Positions 1 through 9,430 of a DNA stretch of 64,000 nt are shown here, piece after piece. The stretch's first letter is position 1. The number at the start of each line of letters is the position of its first letter. The stretch comes from Bacteroidota bacterium (GTDB taxonomy: Bacteria; Bacteroidota; Bacteroidia; NS11-12g; UBA9320). The notes beneath the pieces were generated by a model. The model was not told where the DNA came from. It ran no database searches and saw only the letters and a program-made list of their open reading frames with translations. Where the stretch lies: the NCBI GenBank assembly GCA_016124755.1, contig WGNA01000004.1, forward strand, positions 100,826-164,825. The letters run 5' to 3'. The position numbers and the translations under genes were made by a program.

Positions 1-331
1 CATTGCTCCAATAATTCCAATATTCCCAGACTTCTTTTTTTTCCGGAAATCGAGAAACGGAAATGACCGGATTAAATTCAGATTCCGAATCATACGTGTT
101 GTACAGTTGGGTAAGATCTCCTTTTCTCCAAACTAAATTTTGGGAAGGATAAACTCCATTCCGGATTGCCCAGCGTTCGATTTCGTATATACACCAATCC
201 CAATCTCCTTCATTTATGGCATTTTCAAATTCGTGTAAGCCGGGTTTCGGTATCCATCGGGCCTGAACTTCTAATGCGAAAAACAACCATGCGATTGTCC
301 AAAACATGCTCAACCGAATGAATGATTTCAT
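1..331 (-). CDS. Secreted protein of unknown function, 3' part missing
   Basis: The reading frame opens at an ATG (331) and stays open for 110 codons to the left edge of the window, so the C-terminus is missing. The first 25 residues look like a signal peptide: MKSFIRLSM, a hydrophobic stretch rich in W, F and L, then a likely cleavage after VQA. The following region is rich in Trp, Tyr and Glu (for example GDWDWCIYEIERW), which suggests a folded secreted domain. I do not recognise the family. It is divergent from the membrane glycosyltransferase at 533, and the gap between them holds two palindromic repeats. Calling it a real gene rests on the signal peptide and the long open frame. Confidence 0.6.
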   Translation of the reverse strand, partial: MKSFIRLSMFWTIAWLFFALEVQARWIPKPGLHEFENAINEGDWDWCIYEIERWAIRNGVYPSQNLVWRKGDLTQLYNTYDSESEFNPVISVSRFPEKKEVWEYWNYWSN

Positions 332-372
332 GATTCCAAAATAATGAAATTTTGTTGGGTGAAAGGTAAATT

Positions 373-396
373 GTCGGTAGCGGGGACGCTACCGAC
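373..396. repeat. REP-like palindrome, copy 1
   Basis: Perfect 10-bp inverted repeat GTCGGTAGCG / CGCTACCGAC around a GGGA loop. Related copies lie at 450-473 and 38410-38433. It lies between divergent genes. Confidence 0.75.
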
Positions 397-449
397 AGGG
401 TAGAATTGGTGATATTAGTTTTAGTAAAACAACAAATCAAATCAGATCT

Positions 450-473
450 GTCGGTTGCGTCCCCGCTACCGAC
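450..473. repeat. REP-like palindrome, copy 2 (opposite orientation)
   Basis: GTCGGTTGCG, loop TCCC, then CGCTACCGAC: the same element as at 373-396 in the other orientation, since loop TCCC is the complement of GGGA. It has one mismatch in the stem. The two copies form a facing pair about 53 bp apart. Confidence 0.7.
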
Positions 474-520
474 CCAAACACCCCCGCTACATTTCCAAAA
501 TCCAACATTAACACTTTAAG

Positions 521-528
521 TATTTTAG
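521..528 (+). promoter_or_regulatory. Putative -7 box for the 533 gene
   Basis: TATTTTAG matches the Bacteroidota box TAnnTTTG at 7 of 8 positions and ends 4 nt before the ATG. This is the same spacing seen before purH and other genes in the window, and it implies a nearly leaderless mRNA. No clear -33 element. Confidence 0.3.
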
Positions 529-532
529 CGCG

Positions 533-2170
533 ATGAAAGAGAATAGGCAAGTGAGTCGGATTGAAGTAATGAGTTTGCTCATTATTTCATTGCTTGCAAT
601 TGCAGCTCTCTGGTATCTCGCATGGCTTTCTCCCGGAGTAGAAGGAGGTATGGACAGCTACAACCACTACCTCATTTCCCGTTTTTCTTGGCAACATCCA
701 GGCGAGTTGATGCTCGATCAATGGGGTAAACCTTTGTACAACATCCTCGCATCTCCATTCGCCCAATTCGGAATGATGGGCGTTGAAGTCTTTAATATTT
801 TATTGCTCGTTTCAACAGCATGGATTACCTGGTTTACTGCCCGTAAACTCGGATTTAAACTGGCCTGGTTCGGTTTTATTCTCGCATTGGCAAGTCCGGT
901 ATTTTTTGATAATACCATCTCCGGACTCACCGAACCGCTCAATGCATTTTTATTAATGCTGAGTATTTATCTGCTGGTTTCTGATAGACTTTTAGCAGGT
1001 GCATTGGTGGCAGGATTTCTACCGTACGCCCGATCTGAAGGCTTTGTGATAATGGCTGTAATTGGATTTTACCTGCTATTTGTTCGAAAATCTCCCCGGG
1101 CTTTTTTCATGTTATTAGCCGGTTCTGTGATAATGAACTTTATCGGTTGGATTGTAGAAGGAGAACCATTCTGGATCTATTCAAAAAATCCGTACATAAA
1201 ATATCAGCGGGAGAGTATGGTTGATCAGAAGAATATCTGCGGAAGCGGAGCACTTCTTCATTATTGGCATGCGCTGAGATGGATAATGGGAATGCCCAGA
1301 AAAACGCTCTTCGTACTGGGAAGTATCGTCACTCTTTTTGTTGCAAGCCGGGGAATTCCAAACATCATCCGAAAAAAAGCAAACAGTATTTCACTGATTG
1401 TGATCCTTATTTTTGGTTTAACCGCACTCGTGACGGGTATTAAATTTTTAGAATTTACTGCCATTACCGGATTGTTGATATGGCTTTTACGATTGTATGT
1501 CGTGGTTCGTAATGATGATCGTACCGACAAGCTTTTCTGGTTGCTGTTTGGCATTTACTTCCTCTATTTTTCCATTCATTCCCTGATCTGGTATTATGGC
1601 TTAATGGGCTCTTGCGGATATGAGCGGGTGATGGTTGTGATTGATCCGCTGGCGGCTATTCTGATGCTGTTGCCATTGGAAATTACATGGAGGTATTTGT
1701 CACAACTTCTTCCCAAACATCTGTTCCGGTTTATTCCGGTTTTATTAATAATCCTGTCGGGAGTTCTGATGTACTGGCCCTGGAAGATTTACGGACACAA
1801 ATACCCGATCGATATTAGTGACGAACAAAAGCTGTTTGTGGAAGCAGCTAATTGGTACAATGAATCCTCTTATCAGAACAGGATGAAATATTTTCTTTAT
1901 CCCTATCTGAACATGCTCACGGGAATTGATCCGAAAGACCACGAACATTTCACCGAAATATGGAGCTTCGATATTCAATATGCGCCGAAGGGAAGTATTG
2001 TTATCTGGGACGGTCATTTTGGTCCGAACGAAGGAAAGGTTCCATTAGAATTGCTCATGAATCATCCTGATTTCGTTAAAATCAAATCCTTTTACCCGGC
2101 TCATCCGTTTAAGACTTTGAATGATTATAATTTTGAAATTCATGTTTTTGAACGGGTTAAAGGGCCTTAA
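533..2170 (+). CDS. Multi-pass membrane glycosyltransferase-like protein (GT-C fold)
   Basis: A protein of 545 residues with about 11-12 predicted membrane helices and a C-terminal extracytoplasmic tail of about 110 residues. An early loop after the first helix carries GMDSYNHYLISR, the place where ArnT/PMT-type (GT39-like) enzymes carry a catalytic acidic residue; D41 is the candidate. Such proteins transfer a sugar from a lipid-linked donor on the outer face of the inner membrane. The acceptor cannot be told from sequence. It stands alone on the plus strand, followed 38 bp later by a lipoprotein gene. The GT-C assignment is from topology and loop position, not from a strong motif. Confidence 0.6.
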   Translation: MKENRQVSRIEVMSLLIISLLAIAALWYLAWLSPGVEGGMDSYNHYLISRFSWQHPGELMLDQWGKPLYNILASPFAQFGMMGVEVFNILLLVSTAWITWFTARKLGFKLAWFGFILALASPVFFDNTISGLTEPLNAFLLMLSIYLLVSDRLLAGALVAGFLPYARSEGFVIMAVIGFYLLFVRKSPRAFFMLLAGSVIMNFIGWIVEGEPFWIYSKNPYIKYQRESMVDQKNICGSGALLHYWHALRWIMGMPRKTLFVLGSIVTLFVASRGIPNIIRKKANSISLIVILIFGLTALVTGIKFLEFTAITGLLIWLLRLYVVVRNDDRTDKLFWLLFGIYFLYFSIHSLIWYYGLMGSCGYERVMVVIDPLAAILMLLPLEITWRYLSQLLPKHLFRFIPVLLIILSGVLMYWPWKIYGHKYPIDISDEQKLFVEAANWYNESSYQNRMKYFLYPYLNMLTGIDPKDHEHFTEIWSFDIQYAPKGSIVIWDGHFGPNEGKVPLELLMNHPDFVKIKSFYPAHPFKTLNDYNFEIHVFERVKGP

Positions 2171-2208
2171 ACTTTAGCTCCAATTTTTTATTATTAACAA
2201 CAGTACCG

Positions 2209-2991
2209 ATGACTACAAGAATAAATTACCTGATCAACCGCGCCTTCCTTTTTGCATTCGGATTGGCCGCTTTGCTTTTTTCAATTTCACTGAGCGGATG
2301 TGATGATGACCCGAAACCAATCGATACGGATCCGCATAAGATTACGGTGACCATGAATCATGTCTGGGGTTCTTCTGCTTTACACCTCGAAGATTGGAAT
2401 ACTACTTCCAACAACGACAGTTTTCAGTTGACCAAACTGATTTATCACATCAATAATTTTGAATTAATTGATGCCGATGGCAATGCAACTCCCGCTGATG
2501 AAAAATGGTTTATGGTGAATTCGGAAGAGAATATGAATCCGACCTTTACGATGGGAGATCTCGACAACAAAGAATTTACCGCAATTCGTTTTACAATTGG
2601 TGTTGAAGATTCAACCGTGAATGCCGACGGAATGTTGAACAGCCTGTTTACAGATCCGATGTATTGGGGAATGGCAAACGGCTATATCAACTTTAAACTG
2701 GAAGGCAAATCTCCGAGCGCAACCAGTCAGGGTGTGGTTTTACACGTCGGTGGTTACCTGTTTCCGAATATGGCGATTGCACACGTTACAGTTAATTTCG
2801 ATAGTGGTAAAATCCTGAGCAGTCAGTTAGGGAAAAATAAACTTACGCTGAACGCAGATTTGTCGGAATATTTCCATTCGCCCAATACGATTGACCTTGC
2901 TCAAATCAATTTGATTCACATGCCGGGTGAAGATGCGATTAAAATTTCTGAGAACTGGCAAACCATGTTTTCTTTCGGAGGAATCAATTAA
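2209..2991 (+). CDS. MbnP-like lipoprotein
   Basis: 260 residues. The signal peptide ends in a lipobox, LSGC, with Cys31 as the acylated residue, followed by DDD, a sequence often seen in Bacteroidota lipoproteins. The mature domain resembles the MbnP family: ITVTMNHVWG near the start, FQLTKLIYHINNFELIDADG, then FTAIRFTIGVEDSTVNADG and a His/Gly-rich VVLHVGGYLF strand. MbnP-like proteins are periplasmic or surface proteins linked to copper and usually paired with a di-haem MbnH peroxidase. No MbnH gene is seen here. The neighbour downstream is a beta-barrel protein that may be a partner, which is only inference. Confidence 0.75.
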   Translation: MTTRINYLINRAFLFAFGLAALLFSISLSGCDDDPKPIDTDPHKITVTMNHVWGSSALHLEDWNTTSNNDSFQLTKLIYHINNFELIDADGNATPADEKWFMVNSEENMNPTFTMGDLDNKEFTAIRFTIGVEDSTVNADGMLNSLFTDPMYWGMANGYINFKLEGKSPSATSQGVVLHVGGYLFPNMAIAHVTVNFDSGKILSSQLGKNKLTLNADLSEYFHSPNTIDLAQINLIHMPGEDAIKISENWQTMFSFGGIN

Positions 2992-3058
2992 TAATTCCGA
3001 AACCAAACCGGTTTTGTGGTGTAATTTAGCTCCCTGAGTAAAACCATTAAACCGGAAT

Positions 3059-3826
3059 ATGATGAAAAAATCAGGATGTATTTTTTTGCTTTTATTGGCC
3101 TTTAATTCTCTTCAGGCCCAAAACATATTTGAGCTGGAATATCATTTTGGAGTACCGGGAGATCTTTTGCGGAGCCCGACTAAAGAAATGAATAACCGAT
3201 TTGTTTATGAACCGCATGCACGTCCGAATCACGGTTTAAAACTCAGCTATTTTCATCAGGTCAGTGATTTTTTTAAGGGAAGTATTTCCATTGGAACCGG
3301 AATTCAGGCGAACCGGTTTTCGTATTATCAAAACCTTTTTTCTCTGGGCGCTTCCTCCCGGTTATTAAATGCTCCGGTGTTCAATTACGGATTAATCGGA
3401 GTGCCGGTTGTTTTATCTTTTGAACTACCGGTTAAAGAAAATTTGGTGATCGATTTTCAACCCAACATTAGTTATGATGTACCAACAGAATCGGAAACCG
3501 GATTGACAATGAAAGGCGATTTGTCGGGGAATAATTATTACACGTACACATCGGAAAGCAAATTAAAATCAGGGGTTAATTACGGATTTAAAATCAGCAC
3601 CGGATGGAAAACTTCGGGCAAATCGGAGATTCGGTTTAATCTGAGTTATCAGCATTGGCAACCTTACGTTTATACGTTTGGCCTTGTGGAAACCGAATAT
3701 TATACCGACCAGAAAGGTCAGGTTACTTCTATTAGTTACGGTTATAAAGGAGATAAAAATGCGGAGGCTCAGTTTAATTATCTCAGTTTCGGAATTACTC
3801 TGATTCGGAAACTAAATGTCAATTAA
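3059..3826 (+). CDS. Predicted outer-membrane beta-barrel protein
   Basis: 255 residues with a signal peptide cleaved after LQAQ (about residue 21), then alternating hydrophobic/polar strands with Tyr and Phe at strand ends, as in small outer-membrane barrels of Bacteroidota (for example HGLKLSYFHQVSDFFKGSIS and EIRFNLSYQHWQPYVYTFGL). The family is not recognised. Two consecutive ATGs (3059 and 3062) could each start it. Its TAA stop shares the four bases TTAA (3823-3826) with the convergent rodA stop, so no room is left for a terminator between the genes. It may be co-transcribed with the MbnP-like gene, 67 bp upstream. Confidence 0.6.
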   Translation: MMKKSGCIFLLLLAFNSLQAQNIFELEYHFGVPGDLLRSPTKEMNNRFVYEPHARPNHGLKLSYFHQVSDFFKGSISIGTGIQANRFSYYQNLFSLGASSRLLNAPVFNYGLIGVPVVLSFELPVKENLVIDFQPNISYDVPTESETGLTMKGDLSGNNYYTYTSESKLKSGVNYGFKISTGWKTSGKSEIRFNLSYQHWQPYVYTFGLVETEYYTDQKGQVTSISYGYKGDKNAEAQFNYLSFGITLIRKLNVN

Positions 3827-5097
3827 TAATTAATCGAATCTAATTCGTTGCCCCGGTTGGCGTCGAGTCGTACCATCAATAATAAAAGCAGACTAAAGGA
3901 AATCATACTCGATCCGCCATAACTGAAAAACGGCAGCGGAATTCCGATAACCGGCGCGAGGTTAATGGTCATCCCGATATTGATCAATACATGGAAAAAC
4001 AACATGCTGAAAACACAGTAGGCATAAATACGACTGAATTTATTTTTCTGTCTTTCTGCAAGATGAACGATTCTCAACAACAACAAAACAAATAACACGA
4101 CCACTGCGGAGGTGCCCACCCAACCAAATTCTTCTCCGACGCTCGTGAAAATAAAATCGGTGTGTTGCTCCGGAACAAAATCCCCTTTGGTTTGAGTTCC
4201 CTTCAAATATCCTTTTCCCAGAAAACCTCCGGAACCAATGGCGATCATCGACTGGTTTACGTTGTATCCCCAGCCCTGCGGATCTTCTTTTAAACCGAGC
4301 ATCACCTCGATTCTAATCTGCTGATGCGGTTCCAAAACCTTGTCGAAAAAAATCTGAACCATTACCACGTAAACCACAACACTTCCGGCGATCAGTGCGA
4401 GCTTTCTCAAAAAAGCTTTGTTCGTATAGGTAAAACCGACAATCACGGCAATAATGGCCAGAACACCGATTACTACTGCGGTTCCCCCCTGAGCAATCGT
4501 TAGCACACCGAGAACGAGAGCAACCAAGCCGATTACCAGAACCGCTCCTGATAAACCTTCGCGATAAAGTACGAGCAAGAGTGAAAGAAAGACTAATCCC
4601 GACCCGGCATCGCCCTGCAATACGATGAGCAAAATGGGAAGTACAATCATTCCGGTGGTGATTATCTGAAATCTTCTACGCTTGAGGTTTACATCCATAT
4701 CGCCGATGTAACGGGCGAGTGCCAGTGAAACGCCGAACTTGGCAAATTCGGCGGGCTGCAAACGAAAGCCACCAAGTTCGAACCACGAACGGGCACCATT
4801 AACTTCTTTGCCGAGAAAAATAACCAGTATGAGCAAGCCCATACAAATACCGTAAATCGCGTACGAAAAGACTTCGAAAAAGCGCGCATCAATAAGAAAT
4901 AATAAACCTCCCATCACCAAGGACACCACAATCCAGATGATCTCTTTACCGTAGTTGGTTTCTAAATTTAATTTAAATCCTTCGGTTCCGTGGGAAGAAG
5001 AATAAATGCACATGAAGCCCGCCGCCACTAACAAAAGGTAGAGCAGGATGGTGACAAAATCCAGTTGCGATTCGGTGTCATTCGTCGATTGCTGCAT
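3823..5097 (-). CDS. rodA: Rod-shape peptidoglycan glycosyltransferase RodA
   Basis: 424 residues, SEDS family. About 10 membrane helices; conserved elements are visible: GARSWFELGGFRLQPAEFAK, the HTDFIFTSVGEEFG loop, and the C-terminal GIPLPFFSYGGSSM motif. SEDS proteins polymerise lipid II into glycan strands, and RodA works with PBP2 in the elongasome. It is the last gene of the mreBCD-mrdA-rodA operon and overlaps mrdA by 20 bp, a sign of coupled translation. The alternative, FtsW, is unlikely because of this operon position. Confidence 0.93.
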   Translation of the reverse strand: MQQSTNDTESQLDFVTILLYLLLVAAGFMCIYSSSHGTEGFKLNLETNYGKEIIWIVVSLVMGGLLFLIDARFFEVFSYAIYGICMGLLILVIFLGKEVNGARSWFELGGFRLQPAEFAKFGVSLALARYIGDMDVNLKRRRFQIITTGMIVLPILLIVLQGDAGSGLVFLSLLLVLYREGLSGAVLVIGLVALVLGVLTIAQGGTAVVIGVLAIIAVIVGFTYTNKAFLRKLALIAGSVVVYVVMVQIFFDKVLEPHQQIRIEVMLGLKEDPQGWGYNVNQSMIAIGSGGFLGKGYLKGTQTKGDFVPEQHTDFIFTSVGEEFGWVGTSAVVVLFVLLLLRIVHLAERQKNKFSRIYAYCVFSMLFFHVLINIGMTINLAPVIGIPLPFFSYGGSSMISFSLLLLLMVRLDANRGNELDSINY

Positions 5098-6970
5098 GCG
5101 TCGAATCGGTTGAATGTGAAACAGTAGAATGGTTATTCCCGGATGAGCTACCGGCAGGTTGAGTTCCGGTAATTTTCCGGTATAGGTCGGGGCGTGTGGT
5201 TGTGCTGTCGCGATTGATGTATTTTTCGATCATCAGCGTACTGATCGGTGCCGCCCAGGAAGCTCCGTAACCGGCGTTTTCAACAACTGTGGCGATTGCG
5301 ATTTTCGGATTATCCTTCGGAGCAAATGCGATAAACATACTGTGGTTTTCTCCGTGCGGATTCTGCACCGTTCCGGTCTTACCACAGATTTCGATTCCGT
5401 TTATTCTTGATGCTGCTGCTGTTCCACCCGAAACAACGGATGCCATCGCATCAACAACCGTTGCAAAGTGGTGAGGACTCACACCGGTCTGATGCTTTTC
5501 GGTAAACTGTTTCGGAATGTCGGATTTGCCATCAATTTTCCGGGCAAAATGCGGGGTGTAAAAATATCCGCGATTGGCAATTATGGCCGCGAGATTCGCC
5601 ATTTGAACCGGTGTTAAGAGCAATTCTCCCTGACCTATTGAAAGTGAAATTATACGAACGTAACTCCATTGGTTGCGTCCGTGAATTTTATGGAAATATT
5701 CAGCCGTTGGAACACCACCACCTTTTTCCTGATTTATATCTAAACCGAGAGTTGAACCAAAACCGAACCGGGTGAGATATCCGCGCCAGTTGTTGTATCC
5801 TTCTTCAATATTCGCAAACTTTTTTTGGTGAAGAATTTCGCGGAATGCGTTGCAGTAATACGCGTTGCAGGAAGTCTGGAGGCTGTATTTGAGATCAGGA
5901 TAGCTCGGATGCGGATGACATCGAACCGTTAAACTTCCCATGTGAAATCCGCCGAAACAAGAGAAATGTGTCTCTTCGGTGAGCACGCCTTCCTGAAGTC
6001 CGATTAAAGCCATAACCAGCTTAAATACGGAGCCCGGAGGATATTGAGCAGCAACCGCCCGGTTGAGTAAAGGCTTACCCGGATCCATAACAAGCCGGGG
6101 ATAATTCTGTGATAAATTCTTTATTGCAAATTCATCGGGATCGTACCCCGGAGTTGAAACCATCGCCAGAATTTCTCCGGTTTCCGGTTCTATCGCGACG
6201 ATGCTTCCCGTTTTTCCACTCATCAGCAATTCGCCGTATTCCTGAAGAATGGCATCGATCGAAATTTCTAATGGCGATCCGGCAATTGCTTCTGTATCGT
6301 CTTTCCCATCATTGACTTTCTCTTTGATCTGACCGACATTATTTACCAGATAGTGCTTTCGTCCTTTAATGCCTCGTAGCTGTTGTTCGTAGAATTGTTC
6401 TAATCCAGACTTACCGAGGTATTCGCCGGCATCGTAATATTTGGATTCGTCTTTTTCAAGTTCCCTTCTGGAAATTTCAGCAACATACCCCAGAACATGA
6501 GCTGCAATGGAGTGGGCGTATTTTCGGTCGGCGTGTGTTTCAATTTCGAAATCGGTGAATTCGTAAAGTCCCTCCTGAATTCTGGCAAATTCGGCGGCAT
6601 TCAGATTCTTTTTAAAGACTCCTTTTCCGTTAAAAGAATGATCCTTCGCAGTTTTTAATAAAGGTCCATAATCTTCCGGATTGATTTGCAGCAATTCGCA
6701 GAATGCGAGCGTATCCAAATTTTTTTCCCGCATCGGAAGATGCACAACCAGATCGTATGCATCGGCATTAAAAACGATCAACTCACCATTGCGGTCGGTC
6801 ATTAATCCCCGGTCAGGATAATCGGTGATAATTCGTTTGGAAATTCTGTCGGATTTCTGAGCATAGGTGTCGCTCACAACCTGCAGGTAAAATAACCGGA
6901 TAATGAGAATGAGGCCGCCGAGAATAACGGCAAGGCGCAGAACGATACTCCGGCTTTGATCAGGTCTCAT
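5078..6970 (-). CDS. mrdA: Penicillin-binding protein 2, elongasome transpeptidase
   Basis: 630 residues. One N-terminal membrane helix (about residues 8-28), the PBP dimerisation region with DRGLMTDRNGELI (53-65), then the transpeptidase domain. Active-site motifs are all present: SVFK (Ser314, Lys317), SCN (367-369) and KTG (531-533). It cross-links new peptidoglycan in the side wall and is paired with RodA encoded next to it. It overlaps mreD by 11 bp and rodA by 20 bp. The C-terminal 40 residues are Ser/Thr/His-rich and probably disordered. Confidence 0.95.
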   Translation of the reverse strand: MRPDQSRSIVLRLAVILGGLILIIRLFYLQVVSDTYAQKSDRISKRIITDYPDRGLMTDRNGELIVFNADAYDLVVHLPMREKNLDTLAFCELLQINPEDYGPLLKTAKDHSFNGKGVFKKNLNAAEFARIQEGLYEFTDFEIETHADRKYAHSIAAHVLGYVAEISRRELEKDESKYYDAGEYLGKSGLEQFYEQQLRGIKGRKHYLVNNVGQIKEKVNDGKDDTEAIAGSPLEISIDAILQEYGELLMSGKTGSIVAIEPETGEILAMVSTPGYDPDEFAIKNLSQNYPRLVMDPGKPLLNRAVAAQYPPGSVFKLVMALIGLQEGVLTEETHFSCFGGFHMGSLTVRCHPHPSYPDLKYSLQTSCNAYYCNAFREILHQKKFANIEEGYNNWRGYLTRFGFGSTLGLDINQEKGGGVPTAEYFHKIHGRNQWSYVRIISLSIGQGELLLTPVQMANLAAIIANRGYFYTPHFARKIDGKSDIPKQFTEKHQTGVSPHHFATVVDAMASVVSGGTAAASRINGIEICGKTGTVQNPHGENHSMFIAFAPKDNPKIAIATVVENAGYGASWAAPISTLMIEKYINRDSTTTRPDLYRKITGTQPAGSSSGNNHSTVSHSTDSTHAAIDE

Positions 6971-7484
6971 CTGTTATGGTTGTGCGAAGGCTGAACAGTA
7001 TGAGCAAAATTAGGAAAATGGCGAGGCTCGAGCTGTATAAAACCGTCAACAACGTATTTCCGTAATTGGCGAAAGACAAATTCTCAAGTGTGAATAAAAC
7101 CCAATGAAAAAACACCGAAGAAATAGCAACGTAAACGATCAGCCAGATGGGTTCGGTAGAATCGAAATCCGGAGATATTCCGCTATTCAGCCAATCTTTA
7201 TCCACGAAGTTGTTAAAATATACATACCGCAAAAAAACGAGGAGAACACAGGTGAAAGAATGAAGTCCCGGAGTATAGCTGAACATGTCAACGGCAAATC
7301 CGGTGAAAAAGGCAATGAGATAACTCTGCCAATGCTGAATGTTTACAGGAAGTGTTAGCAATAAAAGAATGTAAACCTGCGGAAACATAAACCGGTTGAG
7401 ATCGAGATTGTTGATCACCAGAACCTGCAACGGTAATAGCCAGATGGCGAAACGAAGGTAGCGGAACCAGTTACTCGCTTTCAT
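6960..7484 (-). CDS. mreD: Rod-shape-determining protein MreD
   Basis: 174 residues with 5-6 hydrophobic helices and little else, the usual size and shape of MreD. The family is poorly conserved and the call rests mainly on position: exactly between mreC and mrdA, overlapping mreC by 14 bp and mrdA by 11 bp. FAVDMFSYTPGLHSFTCVLL fits the conserved helix with an Asp that is typical of MreD. It is an inner-membrane part of the elongasome. Confidence 0.88.
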   Translation of the reverse strand: MKASNWFRYLRFAIWLLPLQVLVINNLDLNRFMFPQVYILLLLTLPVNIQHWQSYLIAFFTGFAVDMFSYTPGLHSFTCVLLVFLRYVYFNNFVDKDWLNSGISPDFDSTEPIWLIVYVAISSVFFHWVLFTLENLSFANYGNTLLTVLYSSSLAIFLILLILFSLRTTITDET

Positions 7485-8307
7485 TGTAATAGGGTTTTTC
7501 GAGTGAGTCCAGTTCGTGCTGAAACGTATTTTTAATAATGTAAACCGTCGATAGCTGTGTCATGTCGGTTGACAATTCAACATCGATGTTCAGGTATTTT
7601 CCATCTTTGGCTTTCGATACATTTTTAACGCGGCCGATCGGAATATTTTTAGGGAAATATTTAGCAAATGAAGTCGTCGACACTTCCTGACCTTCGAGAA
7701 TGTTGTAATAGTTGTTGATTTTATTGATCTGCACAAACCGCGGGTCTTTTCCATTCCAGGTAACACTGCCGTAGTGTACGGTATTATTGATCTGAGGCGT
7801 AAGTTTAAAATCGTTGTTGAGAATGCTCATGGCCACTGAAAAATGCTTAGTGGTTTCTACGATTACGCCGGCAACACCTGTTGGCGCCATCACACCCATT
7901 CCTTTGGCAATTCCCTCTTCACTTCCCCGGTTTACGGTGAAATAATTTTTGTTCCGGTGAATGCTGTTGTTCACAACCTTGGCCGGGAAATACGAAAACA
8001 TCACAACACCCTCCCGGTTTTTAAATAAAAAGGTGTCGCTGCTGAAAAACAAAAAGTTCTCGGTTCCTGCGGTTCTGAGTTTAATATTCTCTTTTCGAAG
8101 CGCTTCGTTTTGAGCTTTTAAATTAAAATAACCCAATACTCCATTTCTCCATTCGAGCATTTCGCCATTGATTTCACTGGCAGTATTGAAATAAATGGAT
8201 TGGTGATACGAATTGTATCGGAACAATGCGGTAAGTGAAACGATTTGCAGAACTCCGAATAAAAAAAGGTGAAAATTTCTTCTCAGGAACTGGAGGAGGT
8301 TCTGCAT
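7471..8307 (-). CDS. mreC: Rod-shape-determining protein MreC
   Basis: 278 residues. A membrane helix near residues 13-30 is followed by a helical segment (LKAQNEALRKENIKLR, a short coiled coil) and the two-barrel periplasmic domain with NRGSEEGIAKGMGVMAPTG and VTWNGKDPRFVQINKI. MreC is a periplasmic scaffold that activates PBP2/RodA. It lies 10 bp after mreB and overlaps mreD. Confidence 0.94.
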   Translation of the reverse strand: MQNLLQFLRRNFHLFLFGVLQIVSLTALFRYNSYHQSIYFNTASEINGEMLEWRNGVLGYFNLKAQNEALRKENIKLRTAGTENFLFFSSDTFLFKNREGVVMFSYFPAKVVNNSIHRNKNYFTVNRGSEEGIAKGMGVMAPTGVAGVIVETTKHFSVAMSILNNDFKLTPQINNTVHYGSVTWNGKDPRFVQINKINNYYNILEGQEVSTTSFAKYFPKNIPIGRVKNVSKAKDGKYLNIDVELSTDMTQLSTVYIIKNTFQHELDSLEKPYYNESE

Positions 8308-8317
8308 ATCAAATTAC

Positions 8318-9340
8318 CTATTGCATAATGGTTTTGTAGCTGCTGAGATTTTTTAATGCGATTCCGGTTCCGCGAACAACGGCTTGTAACGGATCTTCCG
8401 CAACGTAAACCGGCAATTTTGATTTGCTCGAAATACGTTTGTCTAAACCGCGAAGCAAGGCTCCACCACCTGTGAGATACAATCCGGTTTGGTAAATATC
8501 TGCACTTAATTCCGGTGGAGTATTTTCCAAAGCTTTCAGAACGGCTTCTTCAATTTTTGCGATGGACTTATCAAGTGAAAGTGCAATTTCGGAATACGAA
8601 ACGTGAATTTGTTTGGGAATTCCAGTCATAAGGTCGCGACCGTTTACCGCGTAATCTTCGGGTGGATTTTCGAGTTCCGGCAACGCAGCTCCCACTTCAA
8701 TTTTAATTTGTTCTGCGGTTCTTTCACCGATCATAAGGTTGTGCTGGCGACGCATATATTCGATGATGTCGTCGGTGAAATTATCTCCAGCAACGCGAAT
8801 CGATTCATCTGACACAATTCCGGAAAGAGCAATAACCGCGATCTCAGTTGTTCCACCCCCGATATCGATAATCATGTTTCCCATCGGTTCTGAGATATCG
8901 ATACCGATACCAATTGCTGCTGCCATCGGCTCGGGAATCATATACACTTCTTTTGCTCCGGCTTTTTCAGCACTCTGGCGAACCGCTCGTTTTTCCACTT
9001 CTGTGATGCCCGACGGAATACAAATTACCATTCGTATCTGCGGCGTCATCCAATTGCCTTTGCGGTTAATCATTTTAATAAAACCGCGGATCATGTGTTC
9101 GGCTGCTTTGAAGTCGGCGATAACTCCGTCTTTAAGCGGACGAATGGTTTTTATGTCTTCGTGGGTTTTCCCGTGCATCTTCTGGGCTTCCTTACCAATG
9201 GCGATAATCTCACCGGTACTGCGTTTTACCGCGATTATGGAAGGTTCGTTAACAACCACTTTATCCTTGTGAATAATTAAGGTGTTGGCTGTACCCAGGT
9301 CGATCGCCACCTCCTGAGTCAAGAAGTTAAAAATGCCCAT
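8318..9340 (-). CDS. mreB: Actin-like cell-shape protein MreB
   Basis: 340 residues, normal length for MreB. Actin-fold ATPase motifs are clear: phosphate-1 EVAIDLGTANTLI near residue 10, phosphate-2 MIIDIGGGTTEIAVIALSG near 160, and the adenosine motif LYLTGGGALLRGLD near 288. It forms membrane-bound filaments that guide side-wall synthesis. It is the first gene of the mre/mrd operon. A weak -7 box (TAATATTG, 9379-9386) lies 38 nt upstream. Confidence 0.97.
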   Translation of the reverse strand: MGIFNFLTQEVAIDLGTANTLIIHKDKVVVNEPSIIAVKRSTGEIIAIGKEAQKMHGKTHEDIKTIRPLKDGVIADFKAAEHMIRGFIKMINRKGNWMTPQIRMVICIPSGITEVEKRAVRQSAEKAGAKEVYMIPEPMAAAIGIGIDISEPMGNMIIDIGGGTTEIAVIALSGIVSDESIRVAGDNFTDDIIEYMRRQHNLMIGERTAEQIKIEVGAALPELENPPEDYAVNGRDLMTGIPKQIHVSYSEIALSLDKSIAKIEEAVLKALENTPPELSADIYQTGLYLTGGGALLRGLDKRISSKSKLPVYVAEDPLQAVVRGTGIALKNLSSYKTIMQ

Positions 9341-9430
9341 TTACAATGCTGAGAATGTGAGTTTTTCTAATAAACCTGCAATATTAGTCCATACCGCCAT
9401 CAATTGACAATAAAAATGTTGGTCAAAACA

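Noticed and set aside
8739-9272. 177-codon plus-strand frame
   Set aside because: Lies fully antisense to mreB, a certain gene, and has no protein-like features.
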